Shown piece by piece: positions 8,917-17,032 of a DNA stretch of 64,000 nt (the stretch's first letter is position 1; the number at the start of each line of letters is the position of its first letter). The notes under the pieces are model-generated. The model did not search any database, was not told where the DNA came from, and saw nothing but the letters and a program-made list of their open reading frames with translations. Source of the stretch: Ruminococcus sp. UBA1394 (lineage in GTDB: Bacteria > Bacillota > Clostridia > Oscillospirales > Ruminococcaceae); contig DBQM01000045.1 of NCBI GenBank assembly GCA_002305725.1, positions 1 through 64,000 of the forward strand, read 5' to 3'. The position numbers and the translations under genes are program-made.

Positions 8917-10104
8917 ATGGAAAAGAAAATCAGCATTAAATCTGCGGCTGTTATCGCCGGAGCAGTCGCTGTTATAACATTTTCGGTTACGTCATTCTGG
9001 GCTTTTCAGATTTGTAATGACAGCGTTGCAATGCTGAGAAAAAAAGCAAAATCAATTGAAGATATTTATACGGTTGACCAGTATATCGACGAGAAATATT
9101 ACGGCGAATATGACGAGGAAAAAATAGTTGACAGCTCGCTTAAAGCAATGGTGGCTGCCCTTGAGGATAAATATTCTGCTTACATGACTCCGGACGAATA
9201 TGAACAGAATCTGCTTGATGCAAAGGGGTCAATAAGCGGTATCGGAATTGTTGTGAATCTGACTGAGGAAAACGAAATCAAGGTTGTTGACGTCAATGAA
9301 GAAGGACCTGCCAAAGAGGCAGGCATAAAGACAGATGATGTTATTACTGCCATTGACGGTAAAAACGTGTCTGAAATGGAATATGCCGATGCAGTTAATC
9401 TTGTAAGGGGAGAAACGGGTACGGAAGTAACGCTGACAGTTAAGCGTGGCACGCAGCAGCTTGATTTTACAATGACCCGTGAAGAAATTGTTTCGCAGTC
9501 AGTTACAAGCCGTATGCTTGAAAACGATATTGCATATATCAGAATAACCGGTTTTAAGGAAAACACTTCGTATCAGTATAATGTTGAACTGAAAAAGTGT
9601 CTTGAGGACGGTGCAAAAGCAATAATTTTTGATCTGAGAAACAATGGAGGAGGACTTGTTTCAGCTTGTTCTGAGTGTCTTGACCCGTTGCTGCCGGAGG
9701 GAGATATTGCAATTGCTGAATTTAAGGACGGAAGTTCGGAAGTGATATGCAAATCGGACTCTCTCGAACTTGATCTTCCTATGGCAGTACTGGTAAACGA
9801 AAATTCTGCAAGTGCCGCTGAGCTTTTTGCAGCAGCGCTGAGGGATTTTGACAAGGCAGTATTAGTTGGAAAAAACACCTTTGGCAAAGGCATTATGCAG
9901 AATACCTACAATCTTGACAACGGCGGCGGACTCAGACTTACAGTTGCAAAGTACAGGACTGTAAAGTCAGAATGCTACCACGGAGTCGGTCTTGCACCGG
10001 ACTATGAGGCGGATATTCCGGAAAAATATGCTCAGACTTCAATAGAGGATATTCCGGAGAATGAAGATACACAGCTTCAGAAAGCAATTGAAGTTTTAAA
10101 ATAA
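8917..10104 (+). CDS. S41 family C-terminal processing protease (CtpA-like)
   Basis: A 395-residue membrane-anchored protease. Residues 7-32 are a signal anchor; a PDZ domain follows (GSISGIGIVVNLTEENEIKV, GPAKEAGIKTDDVITAIDGK); the catalytic core has the nucleophile serine in VNENSASAAELF and the general-base lysine in FGKGIMQ. CtpA enzymes process exported proteins, including murein hydrolases, so its place after the FtsEX hydrolase set is sensible. The ATG at 8917 follows AAGGG; a longer frame to 8821 would translate a terminator hairpin and is unlikely. Confidence 0.9.
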   Translation: MEKKISIKSAAVIAGAVAVITFSVTSFWAFQICNDSVAMLRKKAKSIEDIYTVDQYIDEKYYGEYDEEKIVDSSLKAMVAALEDKYSAYMTPDEYEQNLLDAKGSISGIGIVVNLTEENEIKVVDVNEEGPAKEAGIKTDDVITAIDGKNVSEMEYADAVNLVRGETGTEVTLTVKRGTQQLDFTMTREEIVSQSVTSRMLENDIAYIRITGFKENTSYQYNVELKKCLEDGAKAIIFDLRNNGGGLVSACSECLDPLLPEGDIAIAEFKDGSSEVICKSDSLELDLPMAVLVNENSASAAELFAAALRDFDKAVLVGKNTFGKGIMQNTYNLDNGGGLRLTVAKYRTVKSECYHGVGLAPDYEADIPEKYAQTSIEDIPENEDTQLQKAIEVLK

Positions 10105-10107
10105 AAA

Positions 10108-10134
10108 AATCCGGCATTTATGCCGGATTTTATT
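10108..10134 (+). terminator. Intrinsic terminator after the S41 protease gene
   Basis: AATCCGGCAT and ATGCCGGATT pair over a two-base loop, followed by TTATTTT. It begins four bases after the stop codon. Confidence 0.8.
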
Positions 10135-10157
10135 TTGTGGAAAAACCTTAAAATAAC

Positions 10158-10228
10158 GGGCGATCAGTGGTCGCCCCTACAAATAATCCCGTATTTTACG
10201 CTATCGTAGGGGCGAGCATTGCTCGCCC
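10158..10228. repeat. Palindromic intergenic repeat, family A (paired copy)
   Basis: Two palindromic units face each other: 10158-10180 (GGGCGATC...GATC-like core ending CGCCCCTAC) and 10206-10228 (GTAGGGGCGAGCATTGCTCG ending CCC). The GTAGGGG/CCCCTAC ends point inward. Similar units occur at 22216-22257, 36017-36085 and 53391-53467. Confidence 0.75.
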
Positions 10229-10300
10229 GAATATTTGAAAATAAATTTTTTCTACAGTCTGAAGTCCGGCATAACTGCCGGATTTCATATAGTCGTTAAA

Positions 10301-10325
10301 AGTCAGACATTAGTCTGGCTTTTTT
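10301..10325 (-). terminator. Intrinsic terminator at the end of glgB
   Basis: Reading the minus strand, GCCAGAC and GTCTGAC pair around a TAAT loop that includes the glgB stop codon, followed by TTTT. A second small hairpin (10263-10285) with CCGGCA arms lies just beyond. Confidence 0.55.
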
Positions 10326-12109
10326 ATATTAAACATCATTCCCGAAAGGGGTTCAATTTTTAGTGTAATAACATTTTTTCCGTCGGTGTCCTTGCTTTTC
10401 AATGTCTGCTTACACTTTTTAACATCTCCGCCGTATTCATCCCAGCGGCTGTGAAGTATCAGCTCAAAGCTGCATTTTTCATCAACCTCAAAGCTTATTT
10501 CCTGTTCAAGACCGGAAAAGTTGAACGCACAGGCAATCCTGTCGCTGCCAAACGAACGCTCATACACATAAACGCACTGTTCCTCTGCATTTACAACAAG
10601 CCATTTAAAAGTCTTCATGTCATATTCGCCGGAATGAAGTGCGGCTCTGGACTGGTAAATCTCTCCCAGCTTTCTCATATACCTGTGGAAAGAGTCATGG
10701 ATAGGGTAGTGGAGGATATCCCAGTCCTGTTCACGGTTTTCGTCCCATTCTCTGAACTGTCCGAGCTCGTTGCCCATAAAATTCAGCTTTTTGCCGGGAT
10801 GAGTGTACATATACATATAAAGCGCCCTGCACTGCAGAAACTTTTCCTCATAGTCACCGTACATCTTCTGGATTATCGTTGCCTTTCCGTGTACATTCTC
10901 ATCATGGGAAAACGGCAGGAGAAACAGTTCATTATAAAAATACGCCATGGAAAACGTAAGCTTGTGGTAGTGGTTGTGGCGTTCCCACGGTGCAATGCGG
11001 AAATAGTCAAGGGTATCGTTCATCCAGCCTAAGTCCCATTTATAGTCAAAGCCAAGTCCGTCATAGGCAACGGGGGCGGTGATTTTCGGGAAAGAAGTGG
11101 AGTCCTCGGCAATCAGCATGGCTGTGGGATGACGTTTCTGAAGTCCCACGTTCATATTTTTTATGAAATCAACTGTGTGCTGGTTCACTCCTCTTGCAGG
11201 GTCGCCGCCCCAGTAAATAGCACGGCTTATAGCGTCCATTCTCAGACCGTCAAAATGGAAAACGTCAAGCCAGAAGTTTGCGGCGGACTGCAAAAGACTG
11301 CGTGTCTGTCCTCTTGAATGGTTGAAATTGCAGGTACCCCATTCGCTTACGCCAACGTCCGACGGCGGATACTCATACAGATATGTACCGTCATATTTTT
11401 CAAGGGCATAGCCGTCAATTGCAAAATGCACCGGGACAAAGTCCATGATTACGCCGATTCCTGCATTGTGGCACTTGTTTACAAGGTCTTTGAGCTGTGA
11501 GGCGGTGCCGTAGCGTGAGGTGGGACTGAAAAATCCTGTGTTCTGATAACCCCAGGAGCAGTCGGCAGGGTGTTCGGACAGGGGGAGAAATTCAAGGTGG
11601 GTGATGTGGTTTTCCTTTGCATAGGGAATAAGCAGGTCCGCAAGCTCGCTGTAATTGTACCAGCCGTTAGGGTCATTCGCATTGTTTTTCCATGAGCCGA
11701 GGTGTACCTCGTAAATGTTCATTGGCTCATTATAGTTCTTGGTACGGCTTTTCATCCAGTTTTCATCAGTAAAGCGGTACTCGTCCAGGTCAACTATATA
11801 CGATGCAAATTCCGGGCGCAGTTCCATGCCGAAGCCGTAAGGGTCGCAGTGTTCACGGCGCAGACCGTCCTTTGAATATATCACATATTTATACATATCA
11901 CCGAATCGGGCGTTTGCATTGCGGTAAGTCCAGACCAGTCCGTCCCTTTGCATATCCTCTTCATTCCAGCCGTTAAAGCTGCCTATTACTGCAATTTTTT
12001 CAGCGTCCGGGGCAAATGTCCTGAAAACAAAATCGTTGTTTTCCTTATGTGCACCGAAAAAGTTATAGCAGTCAAATACCTTTCCGCAGCAGAAATCGTT
12101 AATATTCAA
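10310..12109 (-). CDS. glgB: 1,4-alpha-glucan branching enzyme (GH13)
   Basis: This enzyme introduces alpha-1,6 branches in glycogen. The 599-residue product has an N-terminal CBM48 domain (YNFFGAHKENNDFVFRTFAP), the GH13 barrel with the nucleophile aspartate in GLRMDAIS, the acid glutamate in LIAEDS and the stabilising aspartate in FSHDENVHG, and a C-terminal beta domain. I set the start at TTG 12109: GGAG at 12120-12123 lies nine bases upstream and the product then begins MNINDFCCGKVFDCYNFFGA, like other clostridial GlgB. No other glycogen genes adjoin; the GH13 gene at 18-19.7 kb is separate. Confidence 0.93.
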   Translation of the reverse strand: MNINDFCCGKVFDCYNFFGAHKENNDFVFRTFAPDAEKIAVIGSFNGWNEEDMQRDGLVWTYRNANARFGDMYKYVIYSKDGLRREHCDPYGFGMELRPEFASYIVDLDEYRFTDENWMKSRTKNYNEPMNIYEVHLGSWKNNANDPNGWYNYSELADLLIPYAKENHITHLEFLPLSEHPADCSWGYQNTGFFSPTSRYGTASQLKDLVNKCHNAGIGVIMDFVPVHFAIDGYALEKYDGTYLYEYPPSDVGVSEWGTCNFNHSRGQTRSLLQSAANFWLDVFHFDGLRMDAISRAIYWGGDPARGVNQHTVDFIKNMNVGLQKRHPTAMLIAEDSTSFPKITAPVAYDGLGFDYKWDLGWMNDTLDYFRIAPWERHNHYHKLTFSMAYFYNELFLLPFSHDENVHGKATIIQKMYGDYEEKFLQCRALYMYMYTHPGKKLNFMGNELGQFREWDENREQDWDILHYPIHDSFHRYMRKLGEIYQSRAALHSGEYDMKTFKWLVVNAEEQCVYVYERSFGSDRIACAFNFSGLEQEISFEVDEKCSFELILHSRWDEYGGDVKKCKQTLKSKDTDGKNVITLKIEPLSGMMFNIKKPD

Positions 12110-12388
12110 ATCTATCAACTCCAAAAAAATGACTTTTGTTCATTTTACTATATTTTTGAAGATTTGTCAATAAAGGAATTTGGAAGGATTTTCACATGAC
12201 TATCACAAAAACTTCATTTTTTTGATGTTATACTTAACAAAATACTACTGATTATTACAAGAGGAGAGAAAAGGTCACAAGTATTCGGGCGGTCGGTGAC
12301 AGTCTGTTTTGTATTGTGTCCATAATCCGATTCCAGCATATTATGATAACAGGGGAAAACCCAATTTTACTTATCGGAGAATCATAAC

Positions 12389-12622
12389 ATGGAAAAGATA
12401 AATTTTACAATGAACCGGCTCGAAGAGGGCAGATGGGGACGTGTTATCAGACTTGACACCAAAGGCGATATGCGCCGCAGGCTCCAGGATATCGGACTGG
12501 TTGAGGGGACTATGGTGAGGTGTCTGCGGAAAAGTCCCTCCGGCGACCCGGCGGCGTATCTCATAAGGGGCGCTGTTATTGCGCTGAGAAACGAGGCGTC
12601 CTCTGAGATTTTTGTAGAATAA
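12389..12622 (+). CDS. feoA: FeoA domain protein
   Basis: The 77-residue product is a single SH3-like FeoA domain: GRVIRLDTKGDMRRRLQDIG then LVEGTMVRCLRKSPSGDPAA and YLIRGAVIALRNE. FeoA proteins assist the ferrous iron channel FeoB at the membrane; here no feoB follows, only a terminator, so this is a lone FeoA. Its leader of about 150 bases contains TTATGAT/ATCATAA arms (12341-12347 and 12381-12387) that bracket the ribosome site, which might mask it; that is weak inference. Confidence 0.85.
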   Translation: MEKINFTMNRLEEGRWGRVIRLDTKGDMRRRLQDIGLVEGTMVRCLRKSPSGDPAAYLIRGAVIALRNEASSEIFVE

Positions 12623-12631
12623 AACCAAAAG

Positions 12632-12667
12632 CTGCTGCACCTTATGAAACAGGTGCAGCAGTCTTTT
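12632..12667 (+). terminator. Intrinsic terminator after feoA
   Basis: CTGCTGCACCT and AGGTGCAGCAG form an 11-bp stem with an eight-base loop, followed by TCTTTTT. Confidence 0.85.
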
Positions 12668-12703
12668 TGACAGATTAAAGTCCGGCAGTAACTGACGGAT
12701 TTT

Positions 12704-13333
12704 TCAGCTCATTCTTCTGCGGCAGTTTCTTCCGCAGTTTTTGTCAAATGCAGGATTGCAGGCGTAGAAATTGCGTGAATTAAGGTTATCCTGCGTTATG
12801 CGCAGACCTTCGCCGAACCTTTGAAAATGAACAATTTCCCTTTCCCTCAGAAACTTAATGACATCTCTTACATCCGGGTCATCAGCAAGGCGGAGAATAT
12901 TATCATAGGTTGAACGTGCTTTCTGCTCTGCCGCCATGTCCTCAACCAGATCAGTTATCGGGTCACCCTTTGACTGGAAATACGCCGCAGAAAACGGTAC
13001 GCCGGAAGCACTTGCCGGATATATACCCGTTGTATGGTCAACGAAATAAGCGTCAAATCCGCTTGCCTTGATCTGTTCGGGAGTAAGATTTCTTGTCAGC
13101 TGATACAGGATTGCAGAAATCATTTCCATGTGACCTAATTCTTCTGTGCCTATATCCGTCAAAAGCCCCTTGATCTCACCGTAGGGAGCTGCATATCGCT
13201 GATTGAGATATCTCATAGACGCAGCCAGTTCACCGTCCGGGCCGCCAAGCTGTGATATAATGAATTTTGCAAGCTTGGGATTAGGATTTTTTATATTTAC
13301 GGGGTATTGCAGTTTTTTCTCATACATCCACAT
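12704..13333 (-). CDS. cotJC: Spore coat protein CotJC (manganese catalase family)
   Basis: The 209-residue product is a ferritin-like four-helix protein of the manganese-catalase type. Metal-ligand residues appear in GELAASMRYLNQRYA, GTEELGHMEMI (E and H), DMAAEQKARSTYDN and LREREIVHFQRFGE. CotJC is an inner coat protein made in the mother cell. Its ATG shares one base with the cotJB stop and has AAAGGAG nine bases upstream, so the two are translationally coupled. The C-terminal tail is short and Cys/Arg-rich (CNPAFDKNCGRNCRRRM). Confidence 0.93.
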   Translation of the reverse strand: MWMYEKKLQYPVNIKNPNPKLAKFIISQLGGPDGELAASMRYLNQRYAAPYGEIKGLLTDIGTEELGHMEMISAILYQLTRNLTPEQIKASGFDAYFVDHTTGIYPASASGVPFSAAYFQSKGDPITDLVEDMAAEQKARSTYDNILRLADDPDVRDVIKFLREREIVHFQRFGEGLRITQDNLNSRNFYACNPAFDKNCGRNCRRRMS

Positions 13334-13584
13334 CAGTCAGCACTCCTTTCCCATGGCCACGGTTCATTTGTCCATGTCCATTTTTCACGGCTTTTTACCT
13401 GTCTTGATGTGAGCGGACCGTAAAGCCTGTTGTATTCCTCTACTGCCTCACGTTTTAATTCGTTGTACTTGTGATAATAATTCAGGGCGTGCTGACAGTT
13501 TGGGTGAGTGTCAAGATAAAGGACTATTTCGTCAATTGCAAAGCCATACATCTGAATAGTCCGGAAAAGCTTATCTCTGTCCAT
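13333..13584 (-). CDS. cotJB: Spore coat protein CotJB
   Basis: The 83-residue product matches CotJB throughout: MDRDKLFRTIQMYGFAIDEI, LYLDTHPNCQHALNYYHKY and the tail TNEPWPWE. It is a small coat-associated protein needed with CotJA and CotJC. I use the ATG at 13584 because GGAGGAGGG lies five bases upstream; this overlaps the end of cotJA by 14 bases. Operon order cotJA-cotJB-cotJC is the standard one. Confidence 0.92.
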   Translation of the reverse strand: MDRDKLFRTIQMYGFAIDEIVLYLDTHPNCQHALNYYHKYNELKREAVEEYNRLYGPLTSRQVKSREKWTWTNEPWPWERSAD

Positions 13585-13825
13585 AACAACCCTCCTCCGG
13601 TTCAAATGGAAGATTCAGCTCCGGAAACAGCGTGCCGGCATGAAATGCCTCAGCTTCATCATACACTTCCGACCACTGCTGCATGGGAACATAAGCCATG
13701 GCAAGAGGAGTTTCCTCCGGAAAACGGCTCATACTTCCGGAAACTGTACGGGGCGTCATACTGTTATTAGCAGACCGCTGATAATCATTACTGAATCTCA
13801 TATTTTCAAACATACTGAAATCCAA
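13571..13825 (-). CDS. cotJA: Spore coat associated protein CotJA
   Basis: The recognisable CotJA core is PLAMAYVPMQQWSEVYDEAE followed by AFHAGTLFPELNLPF. The product would be 84 residues from TTG 13825, which follows AAGGAGG by eight bases; the first ATG downstream (13813) is 20 bases from that site and so a poorer start. As first gene of the coat operon it indicates a spore-forming ancestry or ability. Confidence 0.88.
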   Translation of the reverse strand: MDFSMFENMRFSNDYQRSANNSMTPRTVSGSMSRFPEETPLAMAYVPMQQWSEVYDEAEAFHAGTLFPELNLPFEPEEGCYGQR

Positions 13826-13876
13826 TAAAAAAACCTCCTTTGACGCAGTAATGTCAATTATACATTGCTGCTTTAT

Positions 13877-13898
13877 AATGGTATTATATAATACCATT
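13877..13898. promoter_or_regulatory. 22-bp perfect palindrome between cotJA and the aldo/keto reductase
   Basis: AATGGTATTAT and its exact complement ATAATACCATT form an uninterrupted 22-base palindrome in the divergent intergenic region, upstream of cotJA. There is no T-run for termination. It may be an operator for the coat operon or the divergent gene. Confidence 0.45.
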
Positions 13899-13931
13899 AA
13901 CAGTTTATGACAAGACTCCTCTTTTTGCTAC

Positions 13932-13972
13932 TTGACAGGTCTGAAAAGCTGTGATAATATGAAGATATCACA
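13932..13972 (+). promoter_or_regulatory. Promoter of the aldo/keto reductase with an overlapping operator-like dyad
   Basis: TTGACA at 13932-13937 and TAATAT at 13955-13960 are 17 bases apart. A dyad TGTGATA (13950-13956) / TATCACA (13966-13972) with a nine-base spacer covers the -10 box and start site, the place a repressor would bind. Confidence 0.55.
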
Positions 13973-13989
13973 AAAAAGGAGAAATCATT

Positions 13990-14967
13990 ATGTATACAGC
14001 AAGCGATAACAGATATGACACAATGTATTACAATAAAACCGGAAAATGGGGACTCAGACTTCCTCCGGTTTCACTCGGACTGTGGCAGAATTTCAGCTAC
14101 AGCGACAGCTTTGAAAATATGGAGAAAATGTGCCATACTGCATTTGACCTCGGAGTGGTATATTTTGACCTTGCCAATAATTACGGTGACCCTTACAACG
14201 GCTCCGCAGAAGAAAATTTCGGAAAGATTCTCCGTCGGGGACTTGGAGAATACCGTGACGAACTCTGCATTTCAACCAAAGCAGGATATGATATGTGGCA
14301 GGGGCCATACGGCTGCAAGCACGGCTCAAGAAAATATCTTCTTTCCTCTCTCGACCAGTCTCTTAAAAGAATGGGGCTGGACTATGTTGATATTTTCTAT
14401 CACCATGTATATGACCCGGAAACTCCGGCAGAGGAAATAGCCTGCGCACTTGATCAGGCTGTCAGACAGGGAAAGGCGCTTTACGTCGGAATATCCAACT
14501 ACAATGCTGAACAGACTGCTGAGATAAAGAAAATTTTTGATGAACTGAAGACTCCGTTTATCATAAATCAGCCGTCATATTCAATGATGAACCGCTGGAT
14601 CGAAACAGACGGTCTTAAAGAGTATTCTGCTGAAAACGGCATTGGTCTTGCAGTATTTTCACCGCTGGCACAGGGTCTGCTGACTGACAAATATTTAGGC
14701 GGCAGCGGTACGTCAAACCGTCCGTGGATGAAACACAAGCCGGACGATGTGACAATGAGCAAGCTTGTAAGGCTCAATGAGATTGCAGCTGCAAGAGGTC
14801 AGAAACTTTCCCAGCTTGCAGTTTCGTGGGTTTTGCGTGACGGAAAGATTACGACAGTCATAACCGGTGCAAGCCGTCCGGAGCAGATTGAGGAGAATGT
14901 TCAGGCTGCGTTCAGAACGGATTTTACACAGGAAGAGCTTGACGCTATTGACGCAATTGTGAAGTAA
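13990..14967 (+). CDS. Aldo/keto reductase, YghZ/Gpr-like
   Basis: The 325-residue TIM-barrel oxidoreductase begins MYTASDNRYDTMYYNKTGKW and resembles L-glyceraldehyde-3-phosphate reductase (YghZ). Visible motifs: substrate-side LGLWQNFSY, DLANNYGDP with the catalytic tyrosine, the catalytic lysine in ISTKAGYDMW, active-site histidine in YHHVYDPETP, and the NADP-binding tail VITGASRPEQIEENVQA. It probably reduces small aldehydes, possibly methylglyoxal. It stands alone between a promoter and two terminators. Confidence 0.88.
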   Translation: MYTASDNRYDTMYYNKTGKWGLRLPPVSLGLWQNFSYSDSFENMEKMCHTAFDLGVVYFDLANNYGDPYNGSAEENFGKILRRGLGEYRDELCISTKAGYDMWQGPYGCKHGSRKYLLSSLDQSLKRMGLDYVDIFYHHVYDPETPAEEIACALDQAVRQGKALYVGISNYNAEQTAEIKKIFDELKTPFIINQPSYSMMNRWIETDGLKEYSAENGIGLAVFSPLAQGLLTDKYLGGSGTSNRPWMKHKPDDVTMSKLVRLNEIAAARGQKLSQLAVSWVLRDGKITTVITGASRPEQIEENVQAAFRTDFTQEELDAIDAIVK

Positions 14968-14988
14968 ACAGCTAAAAATATTATATTG

Positions 14989-15061
14989 GGGCGGTTACTG
15001 ACCGCCCTTTTTATTTTTGCCGTAATGTGCCGCTGTCAGTTTTATCTGGCAGCGGCTTTTT
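14989..15061 (+). terminator. Two tandem intrinsic terminators after the aldo/keto reductase
   Basis: The first stem is GGGCGGT/ACCGCCC with a five-base loop and a T-run (14989-15011). The second is GCCGCTGTCAG/CTGGCAGCGGC with a six-base loop and a T-run (15029-15061). Confidence 0.85.
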
Positions 15062-15098
15062 ATTACAAATCAGTTACACTTTCCTCTTATTTGCATAT

Positions 15099-15104
15099 TA
15101 TAAT
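15099..15104 (+). promoter_or_regulatory. Probable -10 box of the phage-like cassette
   Basis: A perfect TATAAT lies 45 bases upstream of the first cassette gene. The -35 region (TTACAC near 15074-15079) is weak and spaced 19 bases, so strength or an activator requirement is uncertain. Confidence 0.45.
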
Positions 15105-15148
15105 ACAAAAAACCATTGGTTTTAAGCTATTGGTGAGGAGGTAAAAAA

Positions 15149-15379
15149 ATGAACAGCGAAATTATTGTTGCTTTAATTTCACTTCTTGGAACGTTCGGCG
15201 GAACTTTAAGCGGTATTTTCGTTTCGTCAAAAATGACTAATTATCGCCTGCAGCAGCTTGAAAACAAAGTCGCTGAACACAACAACTTCGCAAGGCGTAT
15301 GCCTGTCATCGAAGAAAAAATTGAAGTCGCCAACCACAGAATAAGCGACCTTGAAAGGAGGACGGAGAATGGTAAATAA
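15149..15379 (+). CDS. Small membrane protein of phage type (XhlA-like)
   Basis: The 76-residue product has one N-terminal transmembrane helix (IIVALISLLGTFGGTLSGIF) and a basic/coiled C-terminal half (MPVIEEKIEVANHRISDLER). This pattern is common just before holin genes in phages of Firmicutes. The ribosome site GAGGAGG is strong. It overlaps the next gene by 11 bases. Function as a lysis accessory is inferred from shape and neighbours. Confidence 0.6.
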   Translation: MNSEIIVALISLLGTFGGTLSGIFVSSKMTNYRLQQLENKVAEHNNFARRMPVIEEKIEVANHRISDLERRTENGK

Positions 15380-15551
15380 GCTGTTGAAGCTTGTAAACGT
15401 CAAGAGCATTGTAACAATTGTGCTGACTGCGGTTTTTGCAGTGCTTTCGCTGAAAGGGGCAATTTCGGGAGAACAGTTTCTGATGATATTCACAACTGTT
15501 ATTGCCTTTTACTTCGGTACACAGCACGAAAAAAAGGAGGACGAAAAATGA
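15369..15551 (+). CDS. Putative holin-like small membrane protein
   Basis: The 60-residue product has two hydrophobic segments (VKSIVTIVLTAVFAVLSL and EQFLMIFTTVIAFYFG) joined by a short turn, and a highly charged tail (HEKKEDEK). Size, topology and the charged C-terminus fit a small holin. It starts at ATG 15369, preceded by GGAGG, and overlaps the amidase start by four bases. Confidence 0.6.
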   Translation: MVNKLLKLVNVKSIVTIVLTAVFAVLSLKGAISGEQFLMIFTTVIAFYFGTQHEKKEDEK

Positions 15552-16294
15552 TAATAACGAACAAATTTATCACAAACAACCGCCCTTATGAAAAAAGGGA
15601 GAAAACAACTGCCATTGCCGTTCACTATATCGGCAATCCCGGTACTTCAGCCGAAGCGAACAGGAATTACTTTCAGAACAACAGCTGCGAAGTTTCTGCA
15701 AATTACATAATCGGTCTGAACGGTGAAATAATCTGCTGTATTCCTGATGAAGAAGTTGCATGGTGTACCTGCCAGGCTAATTCATGGAGCGTTTCGGTTG
15801 AGTGCTGTCATCCGGACAGCAGCGGAAAATTCAATGACAAAACATATCAGAGTCTTGTTGAACTCTGTGCATACCTTTGCAGAAAGTATGGTCTTGACGA
15901 AAGTGATCTTATAAGACATTTTGATGTTACCGGAAAGGTATGCCCGAAATCGTTTGTGCCGGAAAGCAAGGGCGGAACGGATGACAACAGCAATTCAGCA
16001 TGGAAGAAATTCAAGGCTGACGTAAAGGACAGGCTTGAACCGGAGATACTGGACAAGTCCGGTTACAAAAAAGGTGACGCTACTATCGGTGTACTTTCGC
16101 TGAAAGGGCTGCTGCTGCTTGCGAAAAACGCCGGCTTGCATAAGTGCGGTCTGGACAAAAACAGGTATTTCGGCGACGGTACGCTTAACGCTGTAAACAG
16201 CCTGTTAGGCGTCTGGGGATACAGGAAAAACGGGGTAGCAGGGGAGAAGTTTATCAGACGTCTGCACAGTGAAATTGAAAAGAAGGTGAAGTGA
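15548..16294 (+). CDS. N-acetylmuramoyl-L-alanine amidase (endolysin type)
   Basis: The 248-residue product has an Amidase_2/PGRP fold: zinc ligands in AIAVHYIGNP and LIRHFDVTGKVCPK, with ANYIIGLNGEIICCIPDEEV between. It cleaves the amide bond between MurNAc and the stem peptide. The C-terminal 70 residues (GVLSLKGLLLLAKNAGLHKC onward, FGDGTLNAVNSLLGVWGY) look like a small wall-binding domain. There is no signal peptide, which fits holin-dependent export. Position after the holin-like gene supports an endolysin role. Confidence 0.85.
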   Translation: MIITNKFITNNRPYEKREKTTAIAVHYIGNPGTSAEANRNYFQNNSCEVSANYIIGLNGEIICCIPDEEVAWCTCQANSWSVSVECCHPDSSGKFNDKTYQSLVELCAYLCRKYGLDESDLIRHFDVTGKVCPKSFVPESKGGTDDNSNSAWKKFKADVKDRLEPEILDKSGYKKGDATIGVLSLKGLLLLAKNAGLHKCGLDKNRYFGDGTLNAVNSLLGVWGYRKNGVAGEKFIRRLHSEIEKKVK

Positions 16295-16296
16295 AA

Positions 16297-16695
16297 ATGC
16301 TGTATATTGACAAAAATTCGGGGATTCATGTCAGCCGGGGAGATTCGGCAGCGCTGTCAACACAGCCGGAGAAGGTGATGGAGGACGGCACCTCTGAACC
16401 GATAATTCTTGATGAAAACTCATGTGTTATCTTTACTGTAAAATCAAAATACAGCGGAAACACGCTGATAAAGCGTATACTTACAGCTGCTGATTACGTT
16501 GACGGTGTTCTGTCATTCTGCATTATGCCGGAAGAAACAGATTTTACACCGAACGGTTATGAGTACAGCTTTATGTATATTCCGGATATGACAAGTGCTG
16601 ACAAGGCTTATACTTATGCACAGGGCGAGTTTGAGATAATGCATTCGGTAAGCAGGGTAAGCGACCTGGAGGGTGATGATTATGGAAACAATTAG
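16297..16695 (+). CDS. Phage-like structural protein, possible baseplate/upper-tail type
   Basis: The 132-residue product begins MLYIDKNSGIHVSRGDSAAL and is rich in beta-strand pattern (ENSCVIFTVKSKYSGNTLIK, NGYEYSFMYIPDM). Domains of this look occur at the N-termini of baseplate upper proteins in phages of Firmicutes; I cannot confirm the family. ATG 16297 is chosen over GTG 16291 because GAAGG is better spaced. It overlaps the next gene by 14 bases. Confidence 0.45.
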   Translation: MLYIDKNSGIHVSRGDSAALSTQPEKVMEDGTSEPIILDENSCVIFTVKSKYSGNTLIKRILTAADYVDGVLSFCIMPEETDFTPNGYEYSFMYIPDMTSADKAYTYAQGEFEIMHSVSRVSDLEGDDYGNN

Positions 16696-17032
16696 CGGAA
16701 CGGTTACTGCCGGAATTACAGACAGCGGTTCTGTTTCGGCAGGAGGGACGATTTCGGGAAATGTAAGAGTGGCAGGTTCAGGTCCGGCAGAACTCTTTTT
16801 TTCAGACCGCTCTGCATTTCCCAATACCGGAAGAGAGGACAGGCTTTATATTGCATCAGATGAAAATATGGTTTACAGGTTTGATGCAACACAGAATGCT
16901 TACGTTGAACTGTCCTGTGCCGGCGGAGATATGTCTGAATATTACACAAAGTCTGAGGTGGATACTCTGCTTGAAGATTGTGTGAAGTCAAGCGAAAAAC
17001 TGGTACTAAACTGTACATTGGAGGAAACATAA
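16682..17032 (+). CDS. Phage tail-fibre-like protein
   Basis: The 116-residue product starts with Gly/Ser/Thr-rich short repeats (SGTVTAGITDSGSVSAGGT) and has the segment MSEYYTKSEVDTLLED, a motif recurrent in phage tail fibres. The middle (LFFSDRSAFPNTGREDRLYI, ENMVYRFD) is also seen in tail proteins that display a parameter line. Start ATG 16682 follows GGAGGG by eight bases; the stop overlaps the next ATG by one base. Confidence 0.5.
   Translation: METISGTVTAGITDSGSVSAGGTISGNVRVAGSGPAELFFSDRSAFPNTGREDRLYIASDENMVYRFDATQNAYVELSCAGGDMSEYYTKSEVDTLLEDCVKSSEKLVLNCTLEET

Noticed and set aside
8821..8917. N-terminal extension of the S41 protease from GTG 8821
   Set aside because: The extension is encoded by two hairpins, one a terminator, and the signal anchor begins right after the ATG at 8917.
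12250..12388. Riboswitch before feoA
   Set aside because: Only weak arms (TTATGAT/ATCATAA and GTCAC/GTGAC) are visible and no known metal-sensing core is present; too little to call.
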